Below are positions 29,496-38,411 of a stretch of 64,000 nt of DNA, piece after piece (the stretch's first letter is position 1; every line of letters begins with the position of its first letter). Location of the stretch: positions 862,001-926,000 of the forward strand of contig JANQAC010000002.1 in NCBI GenBank assembly GCA_024707255.1, written 5' to 3'. Position numbers and translations under genes: made by a program. This DNA is from Asticcacaulis sp. GTDB lineage: Bacteria; Pseudomonadota; Alphaproteobacteria; Caulobacterales; Caulobacteraceae. The notes under the pieces are model-generated. The model made no database searches, was not told the DNA's origin, and saw only the letters and a program-made list of their open reading frames with translations.

Positions 29496-31301
29496 CTATT
29501 TTGCAGATGGTGCATTTCCTTTGGCGTTTGCCGCGACCGGTAAACTCAATGACGGCAGTTCGACCCGCCCCTCTTCGTTGTTCCCAACACGGATCGAATA
29601 ATATTGGACCGGCATGATGGAAAACCTGCCTGCCTTGAAGTCGGCCAGTTCAGTGCCGCCCAAAGCAAATCCGGACGTTGTTCCCCACAGACCATTGCTC
29701 TCGTAGGCCACGGCAACCTCGGCAAGATTTTCTTTGCGCAAGCGATCCGGTTCATGGATCACAAGCACTTCAGGTTTGCCATCGCCATTCATGTCACGCA
29801 GTATGGCTGTGCAGGAATCTAATTCTGCCGCAATTTTCAAGCAATTCGTTGCGTCGAACATGCCTTCAAATTTTGTATTCAAAAAGCTCTCTGGCAAAGC
29901 TGCGCCAGCCGGATAGATCACTTTGAGAAGGTGCAAATTGGAACGTGGTTTCGGGAACTCCGGTTGGGGGGCGGTGCCAGGCTTGGTGGGAGCAAGATAG
30001 TCCAGGACCTTCTGCGCGGGATCACGAATCGCGGGATTGGAATGGTGCGCTAAGTCTTTGAGCGCAGCCCGACCATAGGTGCCAGCGCTTCTGGCAAGAA
30101 ACTCCCAGTCGAACGCATCGGGTGTTATCTTCCCCTGCTGCAAGCGCACGACTTGGCTGTTAACGCTCAGGCGATACGGATCGGCAATCGGCGTCAGCAC
30201 CGCCAGGCAAATCAGCGCCATGATAAAGGCCAGGGCGATATTGACCGGCTCCAACAAAGCTAACCAACGGCCCTTTGGCGTCACGGCGGCCACCGTATAG
30301 CCCAGTCCGTAAAGCGCGGCGATGATGACACCGACCAGCGCCATAACTCGCTCCGGCGTCAGGCCGTATTGGGCGATCCGCAACCACAGCGAATATGCCG
30401 CAAGCCCCGAAAAAACCAGCAACAGCCCGCAGGCGATCCGCGCCGACCAGCGCAGGATGATATGCGCCTTGCGGTCCTCATCGCCCTGCTGCCAGGCGGC
30501 GTTGACCAATAGCACCAGCGCTACGCAGCCGGCCAGCAGGGAGGCCGTCGCCGCCTTGGTTTTCCACAGCGGTTCCAGTCCGCTGAAACACAAGGAGACG
30601 GCGAACAGCAGTCCAATCACAGTGATCACCGGTAGCAGCCAGGACAGCACACCCAACACCAGGGCGCGGAAATTGTGCATCAGTTTCGGCTGGACATCGC
30701 CGAGATTGACCGAAGCGGCGATAGCGAGCCCTGTCACCGGCCAGGCGAAATACACATTCATCAGCAAATCCTTGAACCAGTGGAAGCCGATAAAGCCAAG
30801 CAGGCCAGCACCAAGAAACAGGATGGCCCAGAATAGCGCGGTAAAAAGACCGCTCAAGGCCAGTTGCACGCCGCGTTTCCATGCCTCGTCGAAATAGAGA
30901 GCGTAGGCTGCAATCGGCTTTCCGGCCTGGTCAGCGCTGGAAACCAGTTCATGGCTGATGAAGAGGAACGGGTAGATCAGGAAGGTCAGGTTGAGGAAGA
31001 ACGGATTGTAGCGGTCATCCAAGCCATGCGCCGCGCGGTTCCAGGCGATCAGCGCGATCAGGCCAAGCGCGATAACGCTCCAGATGGCGAGGCTGATCCG
31101 TTTCATGGCGCCGGCACCAGCCCATAGGATAAAGGCGCCGAGGATCAGGGTGCTGGTCAGGACCTGCGCCCACACCGGCACATGCTGCCCCTCAAGGGCA
31201 TCAAAGCTCTTGATCAGCCAGGCGATGCCCAGGCCGAAGATGAGCCCGACCGCCAGCCGGATGATCAGGGCTTCATTGGCTTTCAATGATTGAGTGGTCA
31301 T
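29496..31301 (-). CDS. DUF4153 membrane protein with C-terminal Asp-rich repeat domain
   Basis: The 601-residue protein has roughly twelve hydrophobic segments over residues 10-390, interspersed with LDDRYNPFFLNLTFLIYPFL and SANQ-type loops typical of DUF4153. A soluble C-terminal part of about 200 residues follows, containing DMNGDGKPEVLVIHE, a calcium-binding-like repeat also seen in the exported protein at 27043-28358. DUF4153 has no known activity. The gene converges on the LLM monooxygenase. Confidence 0.75.
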   Translation of the reverse strand: MTTQSLKANEALIIRLAVGLIFGLGIAWLIKSFDALEGQHVPVWAQVLTSTLILGAFILWAGAGAMKRISLAIWSVIALGLIALIAWNRAAHGLDDRYNPFFLNLTFLIYPFLFISHELVSSADQAGKPIAAYALYFDEAWKRGVQLALSGLFTALFWAILFLGAGLLGFIGFHWFKDLLMNVYFAWPVTGLAIAASVNLGDVQPKLMHNFRALVLGVLSWLLPVITVIGLLFAVSLCFSGLEPLWKTKAATASLLAGCVALVLLVNAAWQQGDEDRKAHIILRWSARIACGLLLVFSGLAAYSLWLRIAQYGLTPERVMALVGVIIAALYGLGYTVAAVTPKGRWLALLEPVNIALAFIMALICLAVLTPIADPYRLSVNSQVVRLQQGKITPDAFDWEFLARSAGTYGRAALKDLAHHSNPAIRDPAQKVLDYLAPTKPGTAPQPEFPKPRSNLHLLKVIYPAGAALPESFLNTKFEGMFDATNCLKIAAELDSCTAILRDMNGDGKPEVLVIHEPDRLRKENLAEVAVAYESNGLWGTTSGFALGGTELADFKAGRFSIMPVQYYSIRVGNNEEGRVELPSLSLPVAANAKGNAPSAK

Positions 31302-31349
31302 GGCGCTCCCCGCTTATGTCATAGGGGTAACACGAAAAGCGTTCAGCCG

Positions 31350-31973
31350 CTATATCCTGCCCATGGTGGTCTGGGCGTTGTAGATCTGCTGGATCGGCGC
31401 ATTGTCCGGATCGAGCGGCACCATGCGCCATTTGTCACCGTCCGCTTCAAAGCGGACCGGCGCGGCATTGGGGCTGGAATACATGTCGTTGAGGAACTTG
31501 CGCGTGACGGCCCGGAAGGGGATGCCGTGGAAGACGAACAGGCATTTGCCGGTTTCGCGGTATTCGTTGATGCAGGTGTAGACCCGGTCGATCACCTCCG
31601 GCAGCGGCTCGGCGTCCCACGGATAGTGCTTGCCGTCGACATCGGCCTGCGGGTTCATATGCTCGCGCATATCCTCGCGGTGCTGGTGGACCTCATCGAT
31701 CGTCATGCCCTCGAACTGGCCGAAATTGCGCTCGATCAGCCGCCCATCGATCACCGGCTCGATACCGCTTGCCGCGCCGACGATCTGCGCCGTTTCCAGC
31801 GCGCGGGAGAGGGGGCTGGCGATGATCTTTGTGATACCTTCGCCCGCCAGGATTTTCGCAGCCACATGCGCCTGCGCACGGCCGGTTTCGTTCAGCGGAA
31901 TATCGGTCGAGCCCTGGAGGCGCATCTGCACGTTCCAGTCGGTCTGGCCATGGCGAAGGACGTAGAAGGTCAT
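31350..31973 (-). CDS. Histidine phosphatase family protein (phosphoglycerate-mutase-like)
   Basis: The 207-residue protein begins MTFYVLRHGQTDWN with the catalytic RHG at residues 7-9, followed by GSTDIPLNETGRAQA and SPLSRALETAQI. The second His appears in the FVFHGIPFRA segment. These are the marks of the branch-1 histidine phosphatases; substrates include phosphosugars and nucleotides and cannot be read from sequence. Its ATG overlaps the HIT gene stop, so the two are translationally coupled. Confidence 0.88.
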   Translation of the reverse strand: MTFYVLRHGQTDWNVQMRLQGSTDIPLNETGRAQAHVAAKILAGEGITKIIASPLSRALETAQIVGAASGIEPVIDGRLIERNFGQFEGMTIDEVHQHREDMREHMNPQADVDGKHYPWDAEPLPEVIDRVYTCINEYRETGKCLFVFHGIPFRAVTRKFLNDMYSSPNAAPVRFEADGDKWRMVPLDPDNAPIQQIYNAQTTMGRI

Positions 31974-32404
31974 TACAATTTCGCTTTAATTTGCGCGGCT
32001 ATGTCTTTCAATTCGTTGAAATCCGCCATCTTGCCGACGGCGTGGGCACGCTCTGTCACACCGTCCCAAGCCGGCAAGATATGAAAGTGGATATGGAAGA
32101 CGGTCTGGCCGCTGGCTTCGCCATTGAACTGCATCAGGCGGATGCCATCCGGCGCCAGCGCGTCACGCACGGCGCGGCCGATTTTCTGCGTCTGGACAAT
32201 GAGGTTTTGCAGGTCGTCGGCTGGAATGTCGAACAGGTTACAAGCACTGACCTTGGGAATGACGAGCGTATGGCCCTTTGCCTGCGGAAAGGCGTCCATG
32301 AAACTCAAAATCCGCTCGTCTTCATAGACCTTTACCGACGGAATATCGCCGCTCAGGATTTTGGCGAAGATGTTTTTCGGGTCGTATTGGGCGGAAAGGC
32401 TCAT
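31973..32404 (-). CDS. HIT family hydrolase
   Basis: The 143-residue protein contains IFAKILSGDIPSVKVYEDE at the start and the histidine triad VFHIHFHILPAW. HIT proteins hydrolyse nucleoside phosphoramidates or dinucleotides. The gene is coupled by one-base overlap to the downstream histidine phosphatase and is divergent from fluC. Confidence 0.93.
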   Translation of the reverse strand: MSLSAQYDPKNIFAKILSGDIPSVKVYEDERILSFMDAFPQAKGHTLVIPKVSACNLFDIPADDLQNLIVQTQKIGRAVRDALAPDGIRLMQFNGEASGQTVFHIHFHILPAWDGVTERAHAVGKMADFNELKDIAAQIKAKL

Positions 32405-32450
32405 GATTTACCTGCAATTTGTGCTGATTCCGAGTTTAGAGGACTATGAT

Positions 32451-32885
32451 ATGCAGGCCAAGAGGGGTATTAGCACGGCAATGATCAATCTCTTGCTAGT
32501 CATGCTGGGTGGCGCTTTCGGCTCTGCCTGTCGTTATCTGCTTGGCCTCGCGTCCGCCGGGTGGTGGCGGCATGAGGGCTGGCCGCTCAATGAATGGCCG
32601 GTGGGCACCTTTCTGGCCAATGTCATTGGCGGCCTGCTGATGGGGCTTCTGATGGGTGAGTTGTTCGGCCCTCTTAAGGGTCTGTTCGATACCGAACGCG
32701 CCCGGCTTTTCCTCGGCATCGGTGTCCTCGGCGGCTTCACCACCTTCTCCTCGTTCTCGCTGGAGACGGTGCAGATGCTGGAGCGCCGCGCTTACGGACT
32801 GGCGGCGAGCTATGTCTCGCTGTCGGTCATTTTATCCATTGCCGCCGTGATGGCCGGCCTGTTCCTGATACGGAAATTTTCATGA
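32451..32885 (+). CDS. crcB: Fluoride exporter FluC (CrcB)
   Basis: ATG 32451 (Shine-Dalgarno TAGAGGA) gives 144 residues; ATG 32481 (MINLLLVMLGG) would give a more typical length of 134 and is also possible. Four membrane segments are seen, with GGAFGSACRYLLG, VGTFLANVIGGLLMG (pore Asn) and the GGFTTFSSFSLE filter signature. FluC is a dimeric channel that lets fluoride leave the cell. No fluoride riboswitch is evident upstream. Its stop overlaps the rluC start (ATGA). Confidence 0.93.
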   Translation: MQAKRGISTAMINLLLVMLGGAFGSACRYLLGLASAGWWRHEGWPLNEWPVGTFLANVIGGLLMGLLMGELFGPLKGLFDTERARLFLGIGVLGGFTTFSSFSLETVQMLERRAYGLAASYVSLSVILSIAAVMAGLFLIRKFS

Positions 32886-33886
32886 GTAAAGACGTCAAGA
32901 CCCTCTATATCACAGACGGCGAAGACGGCATCCGAGTTGATCGCTTCTTCAAGCGCCGCTGGCCGCATATCAACCATGTGCAGTTGAACAAGCTGCTGCG
33001 TTCCGGCCAGGTGCGCGTCGATGGCGGCCGGGTGAAGGCCGATACGCGACTCGCCACCGGCCAGACCATCCGCGTGCCGCCGCTGCCGGAAGCGCCCGAT
33101 ATCGACCAGCAGAAGCGCGAGCGCGCCATGCTTTCGCCGCAGGAAATCCGCTTCGCCCATTCGCTGGTGCTCTATGAGGACGAGGATGTCATCGCGCTGA
33201 ACAAGCCCTCGGGCCTTGCGGTACAGGGCGGCACCAAGACCAAGAACCACGTCGACCGCCTGCTGTCGGCACTGGGGGAGGGGCTGGAACGTCCGCGTCT
33301 GGTTCACCGCCTCGACCGCGATACCTCCGGTGTGCTGCTGCTTGGCAAGTCGCCGCAGGCCGCCGCACGGCTGTCGGGCGCCTTTGCCAAGCGCCGCGCC
33401 CACAAGACCTACTGGGCGCTGGTGGTTGGCAATCCGAAGCCGGAAGACGGCTATATCGATACGCCGCTGGTCAAGAAGGGTTTCCATGACCGCGAGATTG
33501 TCCAGCCGGCCGAACCGAACGAGCCGGGCGCCGAAGTGGCCGAGACCGAATATGTCACCATCTCCCGTGCCGGCCCGCGCGTCACCTGGATGGCTCTGCG
33601 ACCGCATACCGGCCGTACCCACCAGTTGCGCGCCCACATGCAGGCCATCGGCCATTCGATCCTCGGCGATCCGAAATACGGCAGCGAGGAAAGCCAGTCG
33701 CTTTCCGCCGGGCTGAATCTGCAACTACATCACCGCCGCATCGAACTGCCGCACCCGACCAATGGGACGCTGATCGTCGAGGCGCCGCTCGATCCGGTGA
33801 TACAGGCGGGCTTTGACCGCTTCGGCTTCGATGAGCACGAGGCCGAGACCGATCCGTTTGCCAATAAGAAAAAGAAGAAGAGATGA
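32882..33886 (+). CDS. rluC: 23S rRNA pseudouridine synthase RluC family
   Basis: The 334-residue protein has an N-terminal S4 RNA-binding domain (RVDRFFKRRWPHINHVQLNK) and a RluA-type catalytic domain with Asp in HRLDRDTSGVLLL, followed by GRTHQLRAHM. It converts uridines in 23S rRNA to pseudouridine. A basic Lys-rich tail ends the protein. It overlaps fluC upstream and the HAD gene downstream by 4 bases each, forming a tight operon. Confidence 0.92.
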   Translation: MSKDVKTLYITDGEDGIRVDRFFKRRWPHINHVQLNKLLRSGQVRVDGGRVKADTRLATGQTIRVPPLPEAPDIDQQKRERAMLSPQEIRFAHSLVLYEDEDVIALNKPSGLAVQGGTKTKNHVDRLLSALGEGLERPRLVHRLDRDTSGVLLLGKSPQAAARLSGAFAKRRAHKTYWALVVGNPKPEDGYIDTPLVKKGFHDREIVQPAEPNEPGAEVAETEYVTISRAGPRVTWMALRPHTGRTHQLRAHMQAIGHSILGDPKYGSEESQSLSAGLNLQLHHRRIELPHPTNGTLIVEAPLDPVIQAGFDRFGFDEHEAETDPFANKKKKKR

Positions 33887-34581
33887 GTTTGCGTCTCGCC
33901 GTATTTGATGTCGATGGGACGCTCATCGATAGCCGGTCAAGCATCTTCCGTGCGGCGGTGGAAGCCGCTCATGCCATCAATATTGATCCGCCGACCTATG
34001 ACGATGTGCGCGCCATTGTCGGCGTGTCGCTGTTCGATGCCCTGGCCATGATGCGGCCCGATCTCGATAGCGAAACCATCGCGCTCTATACGCACGAATT
34101 CCAGCAGGCGTTCCTGCGCTTTCATGCCGACCCGGATTTCAGCGAAGACCTCTATCTCGGTGCAGAAGATACTCTGCGCGCCCTGAAAACCGAGGGCTGG
34201 CTGCTCGGCATGGCCACCGGCAATTCGCGCCGCGGCGTTACCCGCACCGTGGCCAAACATGGCTGGGGCGACCTGTTCGACGTCACCTTTTGCGCCGATG
34301 ATGGCCCCTCCAAGCCACACCCGCACATGCTCCAGCGCAATCTTGATGCGTTGGGCGTGGCAACGCACGAAGCGGTGATGATCGGTGACGCCAGCCATGA
34401 TATGAAGATGGCCCGCAGCGCCTATGTACGGGCGGTCGGCGTCTCCTGGGGTTTCCATACGGTCGAGGAACTGCAACTGGCCGGCGCCCACGATATCGTC
34501 CACGATTTTACCGAGCTGAAGGCGCTCCTGGATGACTTCAATCCGGAAGTTTTGCCTGAAGCCAAGCGCGCAAGTTATTGA
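33883..34581 (+). CDS. HAD family hydrolase, phosphoglycolate-phosphatase-like
   Basis: The 232-residue protein shows HAD motif I FDVDGTLID, motif II ATGNSRRG, a motif III Lys in GPSKPHPHM and motif IV IGDASHDMKMA. Helical cap residues lie after motif I. Such enzymes dephosphorylate small metabolites. It is the third gene of the fluC-rluC-HAD-ATP12 operon and overlaps rluC by 4 bases (ATGA). Confidence 0.9.
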   Translation: MSLRLAVFDVDGTLIDSRSSIFRAAVEAAHAINIDPPTYDDVRAIVGVSLFDALAMMRPDLDSETIALYTHEFQQAFLRFHADPDFSEDLYLGAEDTLRALKTEGWLLGMATGNSRRGVTRTVAKHGWGDLFDVTFCADDGPSKPHPHMLQRNLDALGVATHEAVMIGDASHDMKMARSAYVRAVGVSWGFHTVEELQLAGAHDIVHDFTELKALLDDFNPEVLPEAKRASY

Positions 34582-34582
34582 T

Positions 34583-35329
34583 ATGACCTACAAAGCCGAA
34601 GCCCCCGACAAGAAGTCCGATAGCCTTGGTTTTCGCCCCAAACGCTTCTGGGGTGGCACAGCCACCATGGAAGTGGAAGGCGGTTTTGCCGTTGCGCTCG
34701 ACGGCCGGCCGGTCAAGACGCCCAAGGGCAATGTCATGGTCCTGCCCAATGCCGCCCTGGCGCAACTGGTCGAGGCGGAGTGGGCGGCCGTCGGCGAATA
34801 TGTCGATTATGAAGCCATGCCGCTCACCCGGCTGGGTTTTGCCAGCGTCGATCGCATGGCCGAGGTGCTGGATGACACCCTGGCCGAGGTGACGCGGTAT
34901 TCCGAAACCGACCTGCTGTGCTATCCATCAGAATATCCGGCGGCTTTGCAGGCGCGTGAAGCCGCCGCCTGGCAGCCGATTCTGGCCTGGGCCGATGCGG
35001 CGCTCGATCTCCAGTTCCAGCAGAACCAGAGCATCATCCACCAGCCGCAGCCGAAGGAAACCATTCGGCGGATTCAATCATTGATCGCCAATGCCACGGC
35101 CTATGAGCAGGCAGGGATCATGCTGGCTATTCCGCTTCTGGGTTCGGTGATCCTGGCCATTGCCCTGTGGCGCGGGCACTTGGGCGGTGAGGCGGCTTAT
35201 CAATCCTCGCGCATCGGCGAGGATTTCCAGTCGGAAACCTGGGGCGCCGATGCCGAAGCCGCCAAACGCGCCGCCGGCATGAAGGCGCAGGCACAAAGCC
35301 TCGATATCTGGTTCAGGGCGCTGGCATGA
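34583..35329 (+). CDS. ATP12 family F1-ATPase assembly chaperone
   Basis: From ATG 34583 the product is 248 residues. The segments RPKRFWGGTATMEVEGGFAV and ALDGRPVKTPKGNVMVLPN, then RYSETDLLCYP and ILAWADAALD, match the ATP12 chaperone family. In mitochondria ATP12 helps assemble the alpha subunit of F1; alphaproteobacteria keep a homologue. The start follows the HAD stop by one base. The 3' end overlaps the convergent Mpo1-like gene by 17 bases. Confidence 0.9.
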   Translation: MTYKAEAPDKKSDSLGFRPKRFWGGTATMEVEGGFAVALDGRPVKTPKGNVMVLPNAALAQLVEAEWAAVGEYVDYEAMPLTRLGFASVDRMAEVLDDTLAEVTRYSETDLLCYPSEYPAALQAREAAAWQPILAWADAALDLQFQQNQSIIHQPQPKETIRRIQSLIANATAYEQAGIMLAIPLLGSVILAIALWRGHLGGEAAYQSSRIGEDFQSETWGADAEAAKRAAGMKAQAQSLDIWFRALA

Positions 35330-35657
35330 GATGATCCTCGGCCAGCTTCTGGCGCCTGCTTAACTGACCCGTCAGCCACAGAACGAACATGTGGTAATCG
35401 CCCATGAACGACCGCAGCGGATATTTGAAGGTCGCTGGCCTGTTGTGCTCGATAAAGAAATGCCCGATCCACGCGCAGCCATAGCCGGCGATAAGGCCGG
35501 CCGGAATCCACAAGAAATTGCGCGTGGCGATGGTCAGGATCAGCGCCGCTATGCCAAAGGTCGAGCCGAGATAGTGCACGGCGCGCGTCGCAGGCTTGCT
35601 GTGCTCGCTCAGGTAAAAGTCGAAAAAGGCGGAATAGGTCTTGTAGCGCTCGGCCAT
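35313..35657 (-). CDS. Mpo1-like (DUF962) membrane protein
   Basis: The 114-residue protein opens YKTYSAFFDFYLSEHSKPAT, with the conserved YLSEHxxxxTRxxHYxG pattern, two membrane segments and the second His motif CAWIGHFFIEHNRPATF. Yeast Mpo1 is an iron-dependent dioxygenase of 2-hydroxy fatty acids, and the paired His residues fit that role; bacterial function is inferred. Length is typical. Confidence 0.85.
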   Translation of the reverse strand: MAERYKTYSAFFDFYLSEHSKPATRAVHYLGSTFGIAALILTIATRNFLWIPAGLIAGYGCAWIGHFFIEHNRPATFKYPLRSFMGDYHMFVLWLTGQLSRRQKLAEDHLMPAP

Positions 35658-35693
35658 GGCTTCGTCCTCTTTCCGGATTTTAGCACGGAGGAG

Positions 35694-36125
35694 CTAGAAC
35701 AGGTAATTTGAAATCCTGAATTTGCGATGCAGGCTATGCGTCTCGTCCACAGGCATGGTCAACAAAGGCACATCCTTTTCCTGTGTCGCGGTTTCAAAAG
35801 CCTCCCTCGTTAATGGACCTGTGATGCCCCTGAATTCCGAATCCGGAACAGTGAGATCAATATACCAATAGTTTGAGATGTCCGGATTGTTGTCTGGATG
35901 CTGAAGCGCTGAAATATAGCGTTTGTTCATGCCAACGGCGGCGATAGTGCCGTCAATACCACCGATGCAACTGTGAGGAGGCGTTTCCCGGCATATCGAT
36001 AGATCCTGCGGGATGTCCGGAGCGAAAAGTACATATTTATCCGCCAGTTTTTCCCGTCTTGCTGGATACCCGCAGCCAGCTAGGCCTATACTAATCAGCC
36101 CCAGTGCGCCCCAAATGCGTTTCAT
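35694..36125 (-). CDS. Hypothetical lipoprotein
   Basis: The 143-residue protein has a signal peptide ending in lipobox LAGC. The mature part contains DLSICRETPPHSCIGGIDGT and DISNYWYIDLTVPDSEF. No known family. It directly follows the FemAB-like gene on the same strand (1-base gap), but its lower GC suggests a different history. Confidence 0.6.
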   Translation of the reverse strand: MKRIWGALGLISIGLAGCGYPARREKLADKYVLFAPDIPQDLSICRETPPHSCIGGIDGTIAAVGMNKRYISALQHPDNNPDISNYWYIDLTVPDSEFRGITGPLTREAFETATQEKDVPLLTMPVDETHSLHRKFRISNYLF

Positions 36126-36126
36126 T

Positions 36127-37269
36127 TCATTCCCCCTTTTTAAACGGTGAAGCCTCTTCGGCCAGCATCAACATCTGTTCGGCCACGGCCTCGCGCTCCT
36201 GACGCAAGTAGGCCTCCACCGGCGCGCGAAGGCGCTTGTCGCGGATATAGTGCGCCGAATAGACCGGATTTGGCAGGTAGCCGCGCGACAGCTTGTGTTC
36301 ACCCTGGGTGCCGGCCTCTACGCGTTTCAGACCCCGCGCGATGGCGAAATCGATGGCCTGGTAGTAGCAGACCTCGAAATGCAGGAAGGGGATATCGGCC
36401 AGCGTGCCCCATTGCCGGCCATAGAGCGTATCATTGCCGATAAAGTTGATTGCCCCCGCCACCGCGTCATCGCCGTCATAGGCGAAAACCAGCGCCATCT
36501 GGTCCGCCATGGTCTGGCGGATGTGGCTGAAGAAGGCCCGCGTCAGGTACGGGCGGCCTGTGCCCCATTTGCGGTCATAGGTGTTCTCGATAAAGCCATA
36601 GAAGCGATCGAGATGCGCCTCTGTGATCTCGTCGCCGACGATCCATCTCAGGTCAAGAATTGATTGCACATCGCGCCGCTCGCGCCGGATCACCTTGCGG
36701 CGGTTGGAAGACAACTGCGCCAGGAAGTCATCGAAGGTCGCGTAGCCGTTATTATCCCACCAGAACTGCTGATCCTGGCGTTGCAGAAAGCCCATCTCGC
36801 CCATCATCTGCCATTCATCCTCCCGCGGGAAGGTTATGTGCAGGGAGGATAGCTTGTTCGTCTCGCACAGCGACATCGCGGCTTTTACAAGCGCTTGCCG
36901 CACCTCCGGATCGGGCGAAATCAGCCGCGCCCCCGTCACCGGCGTGAATGGGATGGCGCCTTGCAGCTTCGGGTAATAGTCGCCGCCGGCCTGCTCATAA
37001 GCCCGCGCCCACGACTGGTCGAAGACATATTCGCCCATTGAATGGTATTTGACATAGAGCGGCATCACGCCCCGGATGGCGCCGCCTTCGTCGCTTAGCG
37101 AGATATGTACCGGCTGCCAACCGCTGGCCTGATCGACGCAACCGGTCGCTTCAAGCGCATCCAGATAAGCGTATGAGGTGAAGGGGTTATCATCATCCCT
37201 TAATCCATTCCATGCACTTTCGCCGATCTCGGCAATTCGGTTATGCAGTTTCAAGCTAAGGGCTGTCAT
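36127..37269 (-). CDS. FemAB-like / GNAT family N-acetyltransferase (COG3146, DUF482)
   Basis: The 380-residue protein contains WNGLRDDDNPFTSYAYLDAL, YVFDQSWARAYEQAGGDYYP, SSNRRKVIRRERRDV and RVEAGTQGEHKLSRGYLPNP, all typical of the DUF482 family of FemAB-like acyltransferases. These are predicted to transfer amino acids or acyl groups, possibly in peptidoglycan metabolism; direct evidence is limited. Divergent from nothing obvious; RidA lies upstream on the same strand. Confidence 0.88.
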   Translation of the reverse strand: MTALSLKLHNRIAEIGESAWNGLRDDDNPFTSYAYLDALEATGCVDQASGWQPVHISLSDEGGAIRGVMPLYVKYHSMGEYVFDQSWARAYEQAGGDYYPKLQGAIPFTPVTGARLISPDPEVRQALVKAAMSLCETNKLSSLHITFPREDEWQMMGEMGFLQRQDQQFWWDNNGYATFDDFLAQLSSNRRKVIRRERRDVQSILDLRWIVGDEITEAHLDRFYGFIENTYDRKWGTGRPYLTRAFFSHIRQTMADQMALVFAYDGDDAVAGAINFIGNDTLYGRQWGTLADIPFLHFEVCYYQAIDFAIARGLKRVEAGTQGEHKLSRGYLPNPVYSAHYIRDKRLRAPVEAYLRQEREAVAEQMLMLAEEASPFKKGE

Positions 37270-37315
37270 GACGGCTATATGGGCATCACTTGTAAAATAG
37301 CCATCACGCGCAATC

Positions 37316-37786
37316 CTAACGGCGATCCATCACTTCGATAAAGGCGTCGATCTCGACCGCGAAGCCGAGCGGAATCTTGTACATGCCCACCGCCGAGCGG
37401 GCATGCTTGCCGGCATCGCCGAGCGCCGCCACCATCAGGTCGGAGCAGCCATTGATCACCTGGGGGATATTGTAGAATTCCGGTCCGGCCTGGACGAAGG
37501 CGTTGAGCTTGATCACCCGCACGACATTGTCGAGATCGCCGCCGGCGGCGGCCTTCATCTGGGCCAGCAGGTTGATGGCGCATAGGCGGGCCGCTTCCAC
37601 GCCCTGTTCCACCGTCACATCCACGCCGACCGTGCCCTTGATGCCACCGCTGGCGTCATTGGAAAGCTGGCCTGAGATGTGGACGTGATTCCCGGTGCGC
37701 ACGAAGGGCACATAGTTGGCGACGGGCGCGGTGGGGACGGGCAGGGTAAGCCCTAAAGCGCGCAGGCGGTCTTCACATTTCGACAT
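37316..37786 (-). CDS. RidA family protein
   Basis: The 156-residue protein has the RidA/YjgF core GNHVHISGQLSNDASGGIKG, NLLAQMKAAAGGDLDNVVRV and KLNAFVQAGPEFYNIPQVIN. RidA proteins hydrolyse reactive enamine/imine intermediates. The Arg typical of active RidA (near the C-terminus, HARSAVGMYKIPLG) is present. It is separated from the FemAB-like gene by about 45 bases on the same strand. Confidence 0.92.
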   Translation of the reverse strand: MSKCEDRLRALGLTLPVPTAPVANYVPFVRTGNHVHISGQLSNDASGGIKGTVGVDVTVEQGVEAARLCAINLLAQMKAAAGGDLDNVVRVIKLNAFVQAGPEFYNIPQVINGCSDLMVAALGDAGKHARSAVGMYKIPLGFAVEIDAFIEVMDRR

Positions 37787-38033
37787 GAGAGAAAATCCTG
37801 AAATTATAACGGGTTTGCGCCTGATAACGGCGCTGGCCGGCCGCCGTTATAACCGATTTGCAATGACTTCGGCCACCCCCATCTTTACCTTTTGTTACCT
37901 TCCCCTTCACCGGAGCTTAAGAGAGTCCGTGTAGGTTGTCGGCATCAAAAGCCGTGGCGCACATAGCGACCGATTCGGCAGGAATACGTGATGGGTACGG
38001 GGTCAGAGAGCTGACATGTTTGAAGGTTTGGGT

Positions 38034-38402
38034 ATGAATCAAAAGAAAGTTCTCATTGTTGAGGACAACGAACTCAACATGAAACTGTTTCATGACCTGC
38101 TCGACGCGCAGGGCTATGAAACCTTCCAGACGGGCGAGGGCCTGTCCGCGCTTACGCTTGCCCGCGAGCACCGCCCCGACCTGATCCTGATGGATATCCA
38201 GTTGCCGGAAATTTCCGGCCTGGAAGTCACCAAGTGGCTTAAGGAAGACGACGAGCTGTCGCATATTCCGGTGGTGGCGGTGACCGCCTTCGCCATGAAG
38301 GGCGACGAGGAGCGCATCCGCGAGGGTGGTTGCGAAGCCTATATCTCCAAGCCGATCTCCGTCACCCATTTCCTCGACACGGTTCGCCGCTATCTGGGAT
38401 AG
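38034..38402 (+). CDS. divK: Cell-cycle response regulator DivK
   Basis: The 122-residue single REC domain has phospho-acceptor Asp54 in [20 protein letters not shown] and the characteristic [20 protein letters not shown] ending, nearly identical to Caulobacter DivK as I recall it. DivK is phosphorylated at one pole by DivJ and dephosphorylated by PleC, and controls CtrA through DivL and CckA. pleD lies 9 bases downstream, the same order as in Caulobacter. A start 6 codons upstream is open but unlike family members. Confidence 0.96.
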   Translation: MNQKKVLIVEDNELNMKLFHDLLDAQGYETFQTGEGLSALTLAREHRPDLILMDIQLPEISGLEVTKWLKEDDELSHIPVVAVTAFAMKGDEERIREGGCEAYISKPISVTHFLDTVRRYLG

Positions 38403-38411
38403 GGATGCCCC

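Noticed and set aside
32360..32450. Fluoride riboswitch upstream of the fluoride exporter gene
   Set aside because: The region lies within the divergent HIT gene start and shows no recognisable riboswitch core.
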